This document shows positions 1-8,358 of a DNA stretch of 64,000 nt, in pieces. This DNA comes from Paraburkholderia humisilvae (GTDB lineage: Bacteria > Pseudomonadota > Gammaproteobacteria > Burkholderiales > Burkholderiaceae): the NCBI RefSeq assembly GCF_902859855.1, contig NZ_CADIKH010000001.1:1-64000 (forward strand), given 5' to 3'. Under the pieces are notes generated by a model. It saw only the letters and a program-made list of their open reading frames with translations. It was not told where the DNA came from and did not search any database. How positions within the stretch are numbered: the first letter of the stretch is position 1; each line of letters opens with the position of its first letter. Position numbers and translations under genes: made by a program.

Positions 1-108
1 CCTCGTCCAACGGCTTCTTTGCCATGGCGCGTATCTCCATTCAATCCGTTAGAGATATAACGCGCCAGCATCGAATCGGTTGTCATGTTTTATGGGAAAC
101 TCAATAGC

Positions 109-1872
109 ATGGCGAGACTGCTATCGGTAAACGTCGGATTGCCGCGTAACATCGAGTGGAAAGGCCGCACGGTCTACACCGGCATCTGGAAGACCCCTGT
201 GCAGGGTCGCTGCCGGGCCGGCCGACTGAATCTTGCCGGCGATGGTCAGGGCGACCTCGGCGGGCACGGCGGCGAGCAGCGCGCGGTATTCGTCTACCAG
301 ATCGAATCGTATCGACACTGGCAGCAGCAACTAGAACGAAACGACTTCGCGTACGGGCAGTTCGGCGAGAACTTCACGATCGAAGGCCTGCCCGACTCCG
401 ATGTCTGCATTGGCGACCGCTTTCGGATCGGCGACGCGCTGTTCGAGGTCACGCAACCGCGCGTAACCTGCTATCGGGTCGGTATCCGGACGAACGAGCC
501 GCGCATGCCCGCGTTGCTCACTTCCAGCGGAAGGCCGGGGTTCTACCTGCGCGTGCTGCAGGAGGGCGACGTCGCTGCTGGCGACGAAATCGTGAAGATT
601 GGCGAAGCGCAGGAACGGATAAGCGTCGCCGAAATCAACGCGCTGTTGTACTCGCCGCATCATCCGCGTGAGCAATTGGAGCGTGCGTTACGAATCGACG
701 CGCTGTCGCCCGGATGGCGCTGGTCATTCAACGCACTGCTGCGCGATCAGGCGCATGGCGTGAAGAACGGCAACGCCGGACTGGCGCCGGCGGCCGCTGC
801 GCATCCGGTTGCACCGGGTTTCCGTACGCTGCGGGTCGCAGCACTCGATCAGGCGTCCGCCGACGTTCTGTCACTCACGCTCGAAGCCGTCGATGGCCAG
901 CCGCTGCCCATGCCGCTGCCCGGCCAGTACGTGGTGTTGCGGCTGTGTCGGCCCGCGGACGCGTCACCGTTCTTTCGCAGCTACTCGCTATCCGGCGCGC
1001 TCTCGACCCAGCGCTATCGGATCAGCGTGAAACTCGAACGGAATGGCGCGGGGGGAACGTATCTGCACCGGCAGGTCCGAGTGGGCGATACGCTCGACGT
1101 CAGCGCGCCGCGCGGCAGCTTCACCTTGCAGCCTGGCGACGCGCCGGTGGTGCTGCTCAGCGCCGGTATCGGCGCCACGCCGGTACTCGCGATGCTGCAC
1201 GCACTGTCGGCGGCAAGCTCGACGCGGCAGGTCTGGTGGCTACACGGCGCTCATGATCGGCAACACCACGCGTTTGCCGACGAGACCCGGCATCTCGTGC
1301 GGGCGCTTGCTCGCGGCCGCGGCTACGTCTGTTACAGCAGGCCAGATTCCAGCGATCGGATTGGTGAAGATTTTGACGCAACCGGGCATCTGTCGCGATC
1401 GGTGCTCGACGAAGCCGGTGTGCCGCGCAAGGCCGATTTTTATCTATGCGGGCCGCCCCGTTTCATGTCGGAGATGAAGGAAACGCTTGCCGCATGGGGT
1501 GTTCCGCCCGAACGGATCTACGCGGAAATCTTCAACGGCGGCCCGTCAAGGACGCCGGGCATCGTCGGTGCCGCGGCGCGCGCGCCGCATCCACCCGAAG
1601 ATGACGCGAAGACCGGCCCGCTGGTATCGTTCGCGCGCAGCGGCATCGCCGCGCACTGGAATGCCGCTGTTTATCCAAGCATCCTCGAACTCGCCGAGGC
1701 GTGCGATGTACCGGTTCGCTGGGCGTGCCGCACAGGCGTATGCCACAACTGCGAAAGCGGTCTGGTATCGGGAAAGGTCGCTTATGGCCCCGAGCCGCTC
1801 GACCAACCCGCCGACGGCAATGTGCTGGTTTGCTGCTCGCAGCCTGTCGACGATATCGTCATCGATCTTTAA
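109..1872 (+). CDS. MOSC domain - ferredoxin reductase - [2Fe-2S] ferredoxin fusion
   Basis: A 587-residue three-part redox protein. Residues ~20-165 form a MOSC domain (sulfur or molybdenum-cofactor carrier fold) with the conserved Cys in VTQPRVTCYRVG, followed by a YiiM-type helical tail to ~220. Next comes a ferredoxin-NADP reductase-like FAD/NAD module with the flavin motif RSYSLSG (~290), GIGATPVL (~354) and CGPPRF (~446). The C-terminus is a plant-type ferredoxin with cysteines in CRTGVCHNC (540, 545, 548) and a last one near 577. Expected activity is NAD(P)H-driven electron transfer through FAD and Fe-S to a substrate handled by the MOSC domain, possibly N-hydroxylated or sulfur compounds. 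An in-frame ATG exists at 85, but MARLLSVNVGLPR is the usual MOSC N-terminus, so 109 is chosen. It is monocistronic here. Architecture confident, substrate unknown. Confidence 0.88.
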   Translation: MARLLSVNVGLPRNIEWKGRTVYTGIWKTPVQGRCRAGRLNLAGDGQGDLGGHGGEQRAVFVYQIESYRHWQQQLERNDFAYGQFGENFTIEGLPDSDVCIGDRFRIGDALFEVTQPRVTCYRVGIRTNEPRMPALLTSSGRPGFYLRVLQEGDVAAGDEIVKIGEAQERISVAEINALLYSPHHPREQLERALRIDALSPGWRWSFNALLRDQAHGVKNGNAGLAPAAAAHPVAPGFRTLRVAALDQASADVLSLTLEAVDGQPLPMPLPGQYVVLRLCRPADASPFFRSYSLSGALSTQRYRISVKLERNGAGGTYLHRQVRVGDTLDVSAPRGSFTLQPGDAPVVLLSAGIGATPVLAMLHALSAASSTRQVWWLHGAHDRQHHAFADETRHLVRALARGRGYVCYSRPDSSDRIGEDFDATGHLSRSVLDEAGVPRKADFYLCGPPRFMSEMKETLAAWGVPPERIYAEIFNGGPSRTPGIVGAAARAPHPPEDDAKTGPLVSFARSGIAAHWNAAVYPSILELAEACDVPVRWACRTGVCHNCESGLVSGKVAYGPEPLDQPADGNVLVCCSQPVDDIVIDL

Positions 1873-2141
1873 TCGCAGCGCCGTTTCACCTTGCTCCGTC
1901 CCGTTCGCACAGCCAGTCAGATACGGTCAGGTCCACGCGTTCCCACGCTCGTAGCCTAACTAGCAGCCGTCCCGGTCCAACGTGATCGATCCGGCTGCTC
2001 GCATTCCTGTTCGTCGCTAAACCGGCATGCGGCGCAAAGGCCAGGGAGCGTCGGTACACGCTAGCCCGCTTCGCTCACGACAACCCGCGCACCTTGAGGC
2101 CGACCACGACTCACTCAAGAGAATTTTTAAGGAGCACTACC

Positions 2142-2768
2142 ATGATTTTGTGGGGCAAGGAACATGAGGCACGTGCAAAGGCGCTGGCAACCGCGTGCCG
2201 GGAAACGGCTGCCGATATCGCGGGTCTATCGGTTTCCAACGAGGGCATTCAGGCGCCGGCGTGTGCGGATGCGACGTTGACCATCTGGGGGCACGGCGAT
2301 CAAACCACGCTCGCCGAACTGATGGACGTCCAGATGGGCCAGTTGATCCAGAACTGGCGCACCCGCAATAGCGCGCTGAAGACCGTGGAACTGGTGACCT
2401 GCAACGCGCAGCACAACCAGGACCCGTTGGCTGGCTACGCGAAGCGTGTTGCGAAGTTCGTTCAGCGCAAATACAGCGATGTGGTCATCAAGGCGCTGCC
2501 GAAGGGCCAGCACGCCGACGACTATTCCATTCTGTGGGCATCCGCTAATCCACCGGCATTTTTCTATCTCACCGCGCCATCCAAAACGACCTTCGATAAC
2601 GCCAACCAGCTTCTTCTGAGGCTGGACACGCAAAAGAACCACGACGTGGGGGCGATCGCAACCGAGATGGCGAAAGCCCGCACGCTTGCGGAGCCGAACA
2701 ACTTCACGATCGTGTCGAGCACACTCGATCAGTTGCGCCCGATGCTGGCCACGATCAAGACCGATTGA
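2142..2768 (+). CDS. Uncharacterised protein with a caspase-like (clan CD) His/Cys pattern
   Basis: A 208-residue soluble protein with no signal peptide or membrane segment. The start at 2142 follows a good ribosome site (AAGGAG); an in-frame ATG at 2094 lacks one. Residues ~46-53 read TLTIWGHGD and residues ~82-88 read VELVTCN. A hydrophobic strand ending in GHG and, about 35 residues later, a hydrophobic strand ending in Cys is the layout of clan CD peptidases such as the C80 self-cleaving domain and CHAT proteins, where His and Cys form the dyad (here H51 and C87). The rest (FVQRKYSDVVIKALPKG and so on) shows nothing familiar. The reading frame is convincing; the peptidase idea is an inference from motif layout only. 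Confidence 0.72.
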   Translation: MILWGKEHEARAKALATACRETAADIAGLSVSNEGIQAPACADATLTIWGHGDQTTLAELMDVQMGQLIQNWRTRNSALKTVELVTCNAQHNQDPLAGYAKRVAKFVQRKYSDVVIKALPKGQHADDYSILWASANPPAFFYLTAPSKTTFDNANQLLLRLDTQKNHDVGAIATEMAKARTLAEPNNFTIVSSTLDQLRPMLATIKTD

Positions 2769-3222
2769 TTCGTACACCAGCGAACACACGACCGCAAGCG
2801 ACCCGCGACAAGGGGCACGTCCCTCTCGCCGCGGGCACTGCCTGTATTGCGCAAAGCGCGCACCGTGACCCATCAAACCAAAGCACCCTCGCCTTGCGAA
2901 ACGCCTTCTAGCAGGTGTCGATCGATCGACGATCGATTTCATCGAAAGGCAACGGTCAATCAGTGATGCTCAATAACTTCAAAGCTTATCGACTGTAAGC
3001 AGATTGCCTTTGCGTTGCCATACAGGCTTTGCATGATCGTCGAGGTTCCTTGCCGGCTGCATTCGCCGGTTACCCCGTGCGTCGACCTCTGGCCATAAGC
3101 CTCGAGGCCGCGGCGCGGCTCGCCTCACGTATCCCGCTCCATCCCTTGTCCCGATCGGCTTTCCGGCAGCCGGTGCATCGGCTCGCCTAAACAACCTTTC
3201 ATCGCTCCCACGGAGACATTAC
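2769..3222. other. Intergenic region, 454 bp
   Basis: No convincing gene on either strand. It contains self-complementary GATCGATC-type sequence near 2918-2936 and must carry the promoter of the secreted protein starting at 3223, whose ribosome site GGAG lies at about 3212. Nothing else recognised. Confidence 0.5.
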
Positions 3223-4932
3223 ATGCAAAGCCATCCCCGCCGTCCGATTCCGCTGCGTGTCGCTCGCGCGGCATCCCTGTCGTTCTGCACAGCCGCGCTC
3301 GCGATTGCCGGCTCGTCCGCTCAGGCTCAATCCCCATCGGCCGCCAGCGCAAGCTTCGGATCGGGTCCGGCCTCGGGCCCCTTCGACCCAACCTTGCTGG
3401 TAGTCAGCCGAAGCGTCTATGACAATCAGTCCAGCAATGTGCAGGTCGGCGAGGTTTTGCCGCCCAATTGTGCGGGCACACAGGCAGGCTGCCCGGCTGG
3501 TGGCGCGACGTCCGACGGTACATATCCGTTCGTATGGAACAACGTGATCGGCGATCCGAGTTTCGGCATCACGTCGAGAATCTTCCTTGACCAGATCACG
3601 CCGGCCGGCGGCCTCGTGCGCACGCTCGAAGTGCCGAACAACCTGAATGGAGGGGACCCGAAAGGTCAGCTCGTCACCAGTTTCAGCTCGAAGTCCGAGC
3701 TCGCGCTGAATCTGTCGACCGATGGCCGGTCTCTGACCTTTATGGGCTACGTCGCGCCCGTCAATACGATCGACGCGTCGAACTCGAATACGCCCGGTGT
3801 CATCGATCCGACCGATCCGGTGGGCGAGCAGTTCTTCCGCGCGGTAGCGCACGTCGACCGCGAAGGCCATTTCACGTTCACCGAAACCAACGCCTATAGC
3901 GGCAATAACGGACGCGCCGCGATCCTGAATGACAGCAACGGCGCCCACGTCATTTACACGGCCGGCAATGCGGGCAACGGCTCGAATCCGCAGCCTGCCG
4001 GTGTGGTGCTCGGCGCAGGCGCGCAGTTGATCGACCCGTCGAATCAGCCCGAAGCACAGCAGAAGCCCGGCACGCCGACGCCCGTCGCGAGCTTCTCCGT
4101 GACTCAGCTCGGCGCGCCGGCGGACAAGGTCGGCAAGGACGACAACTTCCGTGGCCTGACTGTGTTCAACAACGTCGTCTATTTGACCAAGGGCAGTGGC
4201 AGCAATGGCGTGAACACGGTCTATTTCATCGACACGACCGGCAAGGCCTGTCCGTCGGGCGTCGGCGTGCCGTCGCCGCGCGCGGCATTGCCGACCAGCC
4301 CGCTCAACTTCAACGCCGCGACGCTGCAATCGACCGGCTTGCCGAGCAATATGTGCGTGCTGGCGGGTTTCCCGGTCACGCCGAACAAGACCGCGACCAC
4401 GCAGGCGTTCCCGTTCGGTATCTGGTTCGCGGACGCGAACACGCTGTACGTCGCGGATGAAGGCGATGGCTTTGCCAGTGACGCGACGCTCTATACGCAT
4501 GCCGCGGCGCAAACGACGGCCGGCTTGCAGAAGTGGATTTTCGATGCTCGCGCGAAGACATGGAAGCTCGCGTATACGCTGCAAAACGGGCTGAACCTCG
4601 GTATCGCCTATACGGTGCCAGGCTATCCGGGCGGGAACAACATCGCGACCGGATTGCCGTGGTCGCCTGCGACTGACGGTCTGCGCAATATCACGGGCCA
4701 CGTCGGCAACGACGGCACAGTGACGATCTGGGCCATCACGTCGACCGTCAGCGGCAACGGCGACACGGGCGCTGATCCGAACAGGCTGGTGGCGATCCGC
4801 GACATCCTTGGCAATACGACGGCCCGCGGTGCGGGCCAGGAGCGGTTCGTGACGCTGCGTAATGCCGGATTCGCCGAGGTGCTGCGTGGCGTGTCCCTCG
4901 CGCCGAGCGAGAATGGATCGCAGCGCTTCTGA
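3223..4932 (+). CDS. Large secreted protein of unknown function
   Basis: A 569-residue protein with a clear Sec signal: a basic N-terminus, a hydrophobic run LSFCTAALAIAGSSAQAQ, and likely cleavage after AQA near residue 35. The mature part is rich in Gly, Asn, Thr and Asp and has repeated segments of the type D-x-L-Y-V-A-D-E-G-D-G and VVYLTKGSGSNGVNTVYFIDTTG, which suggest a beta-propeller (NHL or phytase-like) fold acting in the periplasm or outside. Cysteines cluster in LPPNCAGTQAGCPAGG and may form disulfides. It ends against a convergent porin, with a shared hairpin at 4942-4970. I do not recognise a specific family; the fold is an inference. Confidence 0.8.
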   Translation: MQSHPRRPIPLRVARAASLSFCTAALAIAGSSAQAQSPSAASASFGSGPASGPFDPTLLVVSRSVYDNQSSNVQVGEVLPPNCAGTQAGCPAGGATSDGTYPFVWNNVIGDPSFGITSRIFLDQITPAGGLVRTLEVPNNLNGGDPKGQLVTSFSSKSELALNLSTDGRSLTFMGYVAPVNTIDASNSNTPGVIDPTDPVGEQFFRAVAHVDREGHFTFTETNAYSGNNGRAAILNDSNGAHVIYTAGNAGNGSNPQPAGVVLGAGAQLIDPSNQPEAQQKPGTPTPVASFSVTQLGAPADKVGKDDNFRGLTVFNNVVYLTKGSGSNGVNTVYFIDTTGKACPSGVGVPSPRAALPTSPLNFNAATLQSTGLPSNMCVLAGFPVTPNKTATTQAFPFGIWFADANTLYVADEGDGFASDATLYTHAAAQTTAGLQKWIFDARAKTWKLAYTLQNGLNLGIAYTVPGYPGGNNIATGLPWSPATDGLRNITGHVGNDGTVTIWAITSTVSGNGDTGADPNRLVAIRDILGNTTARGAGQERFVTLRNAGFAEVLRGVSLAPSENGSQRF

Positions 4933-4941
4933 TATCGGAAA

Positions 4942-4970
4942 CGGCCACTCTCCTTACCGGAGAGTGGCCG
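4942..4970. terminator. Perfect 12-bp hairpin between convergent genes
   Basis: CGGCCACTCTCC and its exact reverse complement GGAGAGTGGCCG flank a 5-nt loop. It lies 10 bp after the stop at 4932 and 16 bp before the stop of the opposing porin, so it can act on both strands. There is no long T-run on either side. Confidence 0.7.
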
Positions 4971-4985
4971 AGCCGACAGATACGT

Positions 4986-6131
4986 TCAGAACGTGTGACG
5001 CAACCCCAAAGTGACCGCGACCTGGTTCGGGGTCGTCGAGGCGGCAGGCAAGCCGCTGATGATCGCGCCGAGCGCCAGCCCATCCTGTGCGACGTGCTGG
5101 TACTCCGCCTGCACGTACACCTGCGTGCGGACCGATAGCAGATACGCGGTCTGGATATTAATCTGATCCCAATGCGGATGCGCGGCATCGACGCTGCCAT
5201 CGGTATGCACGTAACCCGCGGCGACAGTCCACGGCGAGCCGAGCGTGTACCTGCCGTTCACCTCATAGTTGTTAAAGCGCACGCTGCCGCCATTGAGCGC
5301 AAGGCCATTGGCGACGCCCGACTCTCCCGCCGATATCCCAAACGCGTTGTCGAGCAGCGTCTGCGTAAAGACGAAATCGGTTGTGAAAGGACCGAATGAG
5401 TACTTTACGCCAGCGCCCCAGGTTCTTTGCCGGTCCGCGAAGAACGTCGCGTCGCCGTTGAGTGCGCCATTGGCATTGGAGATCACGGCGGACGTCAGAT
5501 TCTGGTTGATCTGCAGATACGCAGCCGAGAACGTCAGGCCGCTGAACGCGTACGACGCGCCAAAACTGTAGGCGCGATTGTTCGCGAAGTCTCCGGCCGC
5601 ATTCGAAAAGCTATATAACGCACCGAAGTGCAGACCACGAAAATCCGGGCTTTGATACTTGACCGAATTGTTGACGCGGAAATCGTTGTCGAGATTGTCG
5701 TTATCGAATGGGTGGGCGAAGAACGTTCCTCCATATTGCGTGCCGGTCAACGCGAGTGGCCCGAGATAATCGACGACGCTATCGTATTGCCGCCCCAACG
5801 TGAGCGTCCCGTATCTTGACGACCCTAGGCCGACGAACGCTTGACGGCCAAATTCGCGGCCGCCCTGGCGCAGCGTGCCGTTGCTTGCATTGAAGCCGTT
5901 TTCGAGGGTGAAAATCGCTTTGAGGCCATCGCCGAGATCTTCACTGCCTCGCAGTCCCCACCGGCTGGTATTGATCGCACCATCGGTCTGCTGCCAGGTG
6001 CTATGGCCGGCCTGATTGTTCGTATAGGTGATCCCCTCATCGATGATCCCGTACAGCGTGATACTGCTCTGGGCATATGCGTGACCGGCGAATAAGCCGG
6101 CCATCGCAAGGCCTACCGTCATCTTCTTCAT
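4986..6131 (-). CDS. Outer-membrane general porin (Burkholderia type)
   Basis: A 381-residue porin. It starts with MKKMTVGLAMAGLFAGHAYAQ, a typical signal peptide cleaved before SSITLYGIID, the usual first strand of betaproteobacterial trimeric porins. Further family marks are SRWGLRGSEDLGDGLKAIF, GRQAFVGL, the aromatic girdle residues and a C-terminal LRHTF ending in Phe, the signal for outer-membrane insertion. It should form a 16-strand channel for small hydrophilic solutes. The ATG at 6131 is preceded by GGAGA at good spacing; the frame stays open upstream to 6611, but that extension is non-coding in character. Same family as the porin at 41826-42926 but clearly a different gene. Confidence 0.93.
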   Translation of the reverse strand: MKKMTVGLAMAGLFAGHAYAQSSITLYGIIDEGITYTNNQAGHSTWQQTDGAINTSRWGLRGSEDLGDGLKAIFTLENGFNASNGTLRQGGREFGRQAFVGLGSSRYGTLTLGRQYDSVVDYLGPLALTGTQYGGTFFAHPFDNDNLDNDFRVNNSVKYQSPDFRGLHFGALYSFSNAAGDFANNRAYSFGASYAFSGLTFSAAYLQINQNLTSAVISNANGALNGDATFFADRQRTWGAGVKYSFGPFTTDFVFTQTLLDNAFGISAGESGVANGLALNGGSVRFNNYEVNGRYTLGSPWTVAAGYVHTDGSVDAAHPHWDQINIQTAYLLSVRTQVYVQAEYQHVAQDGLALGAIISGLPAASTTPNQVAVTLGLRHTF

Positions 6132-6836
6132 CTTGTCTCCGAAAGCATGGACGTGAAACTTCAGCCAGCACGCGTCGCATGCGCCGTGAAGGACGCGACG
6201 CACTGCGAACGCGTTGCAAGGATTGATTGATGGATCGCCAGGCGCGTTGCAAACATCACCCTGTGCGTGCTGCGGCGGAGGGGGGTCGCGCTTCTTGATC
6301 GCTGGCATAGAGAGGACGGGTTGCGGTCGGGTTCCGGGCATTCGGAGTGCGTCCGCCTCTGTAAACACACAAGCGCCGTAGCGTTCCGCGCTAAGAAGCA
6401 CGCGAGACGCTTGATTTGCTTGAACAAGCAGCGGGATCTGATCGGCAACGCGAGCGGAAGGCTCAGCGGTTACTTTCAGCGGAAACGTCGCTATACCGCT
6501 CAACGCTGCGCACCGGCAGAAAATGCGTGGATTGTCACCGGTGTCGCTTTCGTGATCGGGCGACTGGATCGCGCCATCGATGCGGCTGCGAAACTGCGCC
6601 GCAACCCACACGCCGAATTGACCGTTAACGTGCGTCAGCGCACATGCACGCCAGACACACCGTGATTTCCCTGAACGGACAAGCGCCGCTGACCGGTTAA
6701 AATCTCGCTTTCAGGTCTTCGCCACACGCGAATGCACCCGGTTAGCCCGAAGAACGGGGCGCCTATGCCTAAGCCTTCCGCCGCTGCAATCGCGCTCTGT
6801 GCGAGCCTCGACATGGGGTCGCGTGCGAGGCAGGCT
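6132..6836. other. Intergenic region, about 700 bp
   Basis: Divergent region between the porin and the chalcone-isomerase-like gene. Open frames on both strands look like chance GC-rich frames, with no family resemblance and no ribosome sites. It holds one copy of the GTGCG...GCGCAC motif at 6630-6643. Confidence 0.45.
6630..6643. promoter_or_regulatory. Palindromic 14-mer GTGCGTCAGCGCAC (copy 1)
   Basis: Arms GTGCG/CGCAC around TCAG. The same 14-mer recurs exactly at 24482 and in related form at 10749, 44183 and 51310, each time between genes. Probable protein-binding site or small repeat; function unknown. Confidence 0.45.
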
Positions 6837-7505
6837 ATGACACGGAACCAACAGATAGTGAAATCGATTTACTGGAACACAGCTGGCGCCGCGCGCTTTT
6901 CCGGCGGCTTGCAAAGAATTGACTCAACGATCCCCGAACTGCCGCGCCGCCTGTCATTCAGCGCAATCGGCAGGCGCCTTGTATTCGCATGCGGATTAGC
7001 CGTGAGCCTGTGTGCGATGTTTCCGCCGTCCGCGTTGGCCGCTCAGGATTGCCACAGCGAAATTCCGGCCGCTCAGCTGTCGGGGGCGGGTGAGTTCCGG
7101 ATTCTCGGCCTGCACCTGTACGATGCGCAGCTTTGGGGTTCGCGGCTCCCGGTGAACTACAACACCGGCTTCGCGCTGCAATTGACCTACACGACCTCCG
7201 CCACGCGTGAACGTCTCGCCACGCTGGGGCTGAATGAGATGAAACGCCTCGCGCCGACACCGTTGCCCGATTCGCTGATCGCGCGCTGGCGCAACGACAT
7301 GCTCAAAGCGTTCGTCGATGTCGCGCCGGGCGACTGGTTGTGCGGTGTGTTCCTGCCGGGCACAGGCGTGCGTTTCGTTGCGAATGGTGCGCCGACCGCG
7401 ACCATCGAAGACCCCGAGTTCGCGAAGGCGTTCTTCAATATCTGGTTTGACCCGGCAACGCGAGCCAAAACGCTCAGGACGAAGCTGCTCGGCGGCGGTA
7501 GTTAG
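6837..7505 (+). CDS. Chalcone isomerase-like secreted protein
   Basis: About 222 residues from the ATG at 6837. The hydrophobic segment RLVFACGLAVSLCAMFPPSALA followed by AQ is a signal peptide, though the true start could lie closer to it; earlier in-frame starts at 6732 and 6765 would make the leader too long. The mature part reads LSGAGEFRILGLHLYDAQLW, then FALQLTYTTSATRERLATLGLNEMKRL, which is the pattern of the bacterial chalcone-isomerase-like family (PF16036). Bacterial members are periplasmic and of unknown catalytic role; plant chalcone isomerase activity should not be assumed. Convergent with the H-NS-like gene. Confidence 0.78.
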   Translation: MTRNQQIVKSIYWNTAGAARFSGGLQRIDSTIPELPRRLSFSAIGRRLVFACGLAVSLCAMFPPSALAAQDCHSEIPAAQLSGAGEFRILGLHLYDAQLWGSRLPVNYNTGFALQLTYTTSATRERLATLGLNEMKRLAPTPLPDSLIARWRNDMLKAFVDVAPGDWLCGVFLPGTGVRFVANGAPTATIEDPEFAKAFFNIWFDPATRAKTLRTKLLGGGS

Positions 7506-7549
7506 AGCCCGCTTTAAAGCTCGCTTTAAACCCCGCTTCCCGCGAAAGA

Positions 7550-7873
7550 TTAATGGGCCACCGTCGCCAGGCGCGAGCCAGCGAACGGGTCCTGGCTCCA
7601 GTCCACCGCCGCACGGCGCTTCTCCGCGGGCTTGACCGCCGCTGCAACAGCGAAATGCTCGAGCGATTGCCCGGCGCTAATCGCCTGCGTCAGCCATTGC
7701 GGCATGCTGCCTTTGCCGTCCCAGGTGTCGCCGAATGCGTTCCGGTAACGCACCGATTTCTGGCGCATCCGCTCCTCCGCGAGCGCGGCCGCCACGTCAG
7801 CGGCCTTCATGCCCACTTTCGCCATCCGACGACGCAAATAGGCAATCATGCTTTCGCGCTTTCTCTCGTCCAT
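7550..7873 (-). CDS. Short H-NS-family nucleoid protein
   Basis: A 107-residue protein. The core SVRYRNAFGDTWDGKGSMPQWL followed by AISAGQSLEHFAV matches the H-NS C-terminal DNA-binding domain (tyrosine, the TWxGxG loop, then PxWL), which inserts into the minor groove of AT-rich DNA. The N-terminal ~40 residues form one predicted helix and are shorter than the two-helix oligomerisation arm of classical H-NS. A 30-residue tail follows. The ATG has a strong ribosome site (GGAGGG, 8 nt). Its role is probably silencing of, or binding to, AT-rich genes. Such short paralogues are common in Burkholderia; oligomerisation state unknown. Confidence 0.8.
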   Translation of the reverse strand: MDERKRESMIAYLRRRMAKVGMKAADVAAALAEERMRQKSVRYRNAFGDTWDGKGSMPQWLTQAISAGQSLEHFAVAAAVKPAEKRRAAVDWSQDPFAGSRLATVAH

Positions 7874-8070
7874 GTTGAATCCCTCCGGATTTTTGTTGAG
7901 TCCACCTATCGCGCCATCAACTTCAGGCGCTCACTCGATGGAGAAAGTATCGGTATCGGGAAGCTCGGCGTCGAGTCGCGGCCGCAAAAAACACTATTGC
8001 AATTGGAATACCAGTCAAGCCGATCAGGACCGGAAAACCCGGAGCCGCGACGTCGCGTCGCGGCTTGGCA

Positions 8071-8238
8071 TTAATGGATATGAAAGCTTCCGCCGATCCC
8101 GACACTGACAGGCGGTCCATAGTAGTAACCCGGTGCGTATCCGTAATACGCCGGCGCCGGTCCATAGCCGTACGGCGGCGCAACCACGCAACCGCACAGG
8201 CCGCCAATCAGAGCGAGGGTAATCAGTAATCGTGTCAT
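8071..8238 (-). CDS. Small Gly/Tyr/Pro-rich lipoprotein
   Basis: 55 residues. MTRLLITLALIGGLCGC is a lipoprotein signal with lipobox LCGC, so Cys17 would be lipidated. The rest is PYGYGPAPAYYGYAPGYYYGPP plus a short SVGIGGSFHIH tail, a composition typical of tiny envelope lipoproteins. An in-frame start at 8310 would put 24 polar residues in front of the signal, so 8238 is preferred. No specific function known. Confidence 0.7.
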   Translation of the reverse strand: MTRLLITLALIGGLCGCVVAPPYGYGPAPAYYGYAPGYYYGPPVSVGIGGSFHIH

Positions 8239-8358
8239 GGCTTGTCCCGCCAATTGAAAGAGACAAGCCCAGTCTAGTGCGCGGCGCTCGCCGCCAGGTT
8301 TCCCGCGCACTTACAGGTGTTACCTGTTGTGACCGGTTAAATGATCCTGATGGCCGCG

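Noticed and set aside
3199..4701. 500-residue open frame on the minus strand opposite the secreted protein
   Set aside because: Arg-rich translation without domains or signal; the opposite strand has a signal peptide, ribosome site and normal composition.
6132..6611. 160-residue N-terminal extension of the first porin
   Set aside because: The signal peptide MKKMTVGLAMAGLFAG at 6131 with its own ribosome site defines the start.
6267..6665. Possible 132-residue plus-strand gene upstream of the chalcone-isomerase-like gene
   Set aside because: No ribosome site, no family pattern, and it runs across the palindromic motif at 6630.
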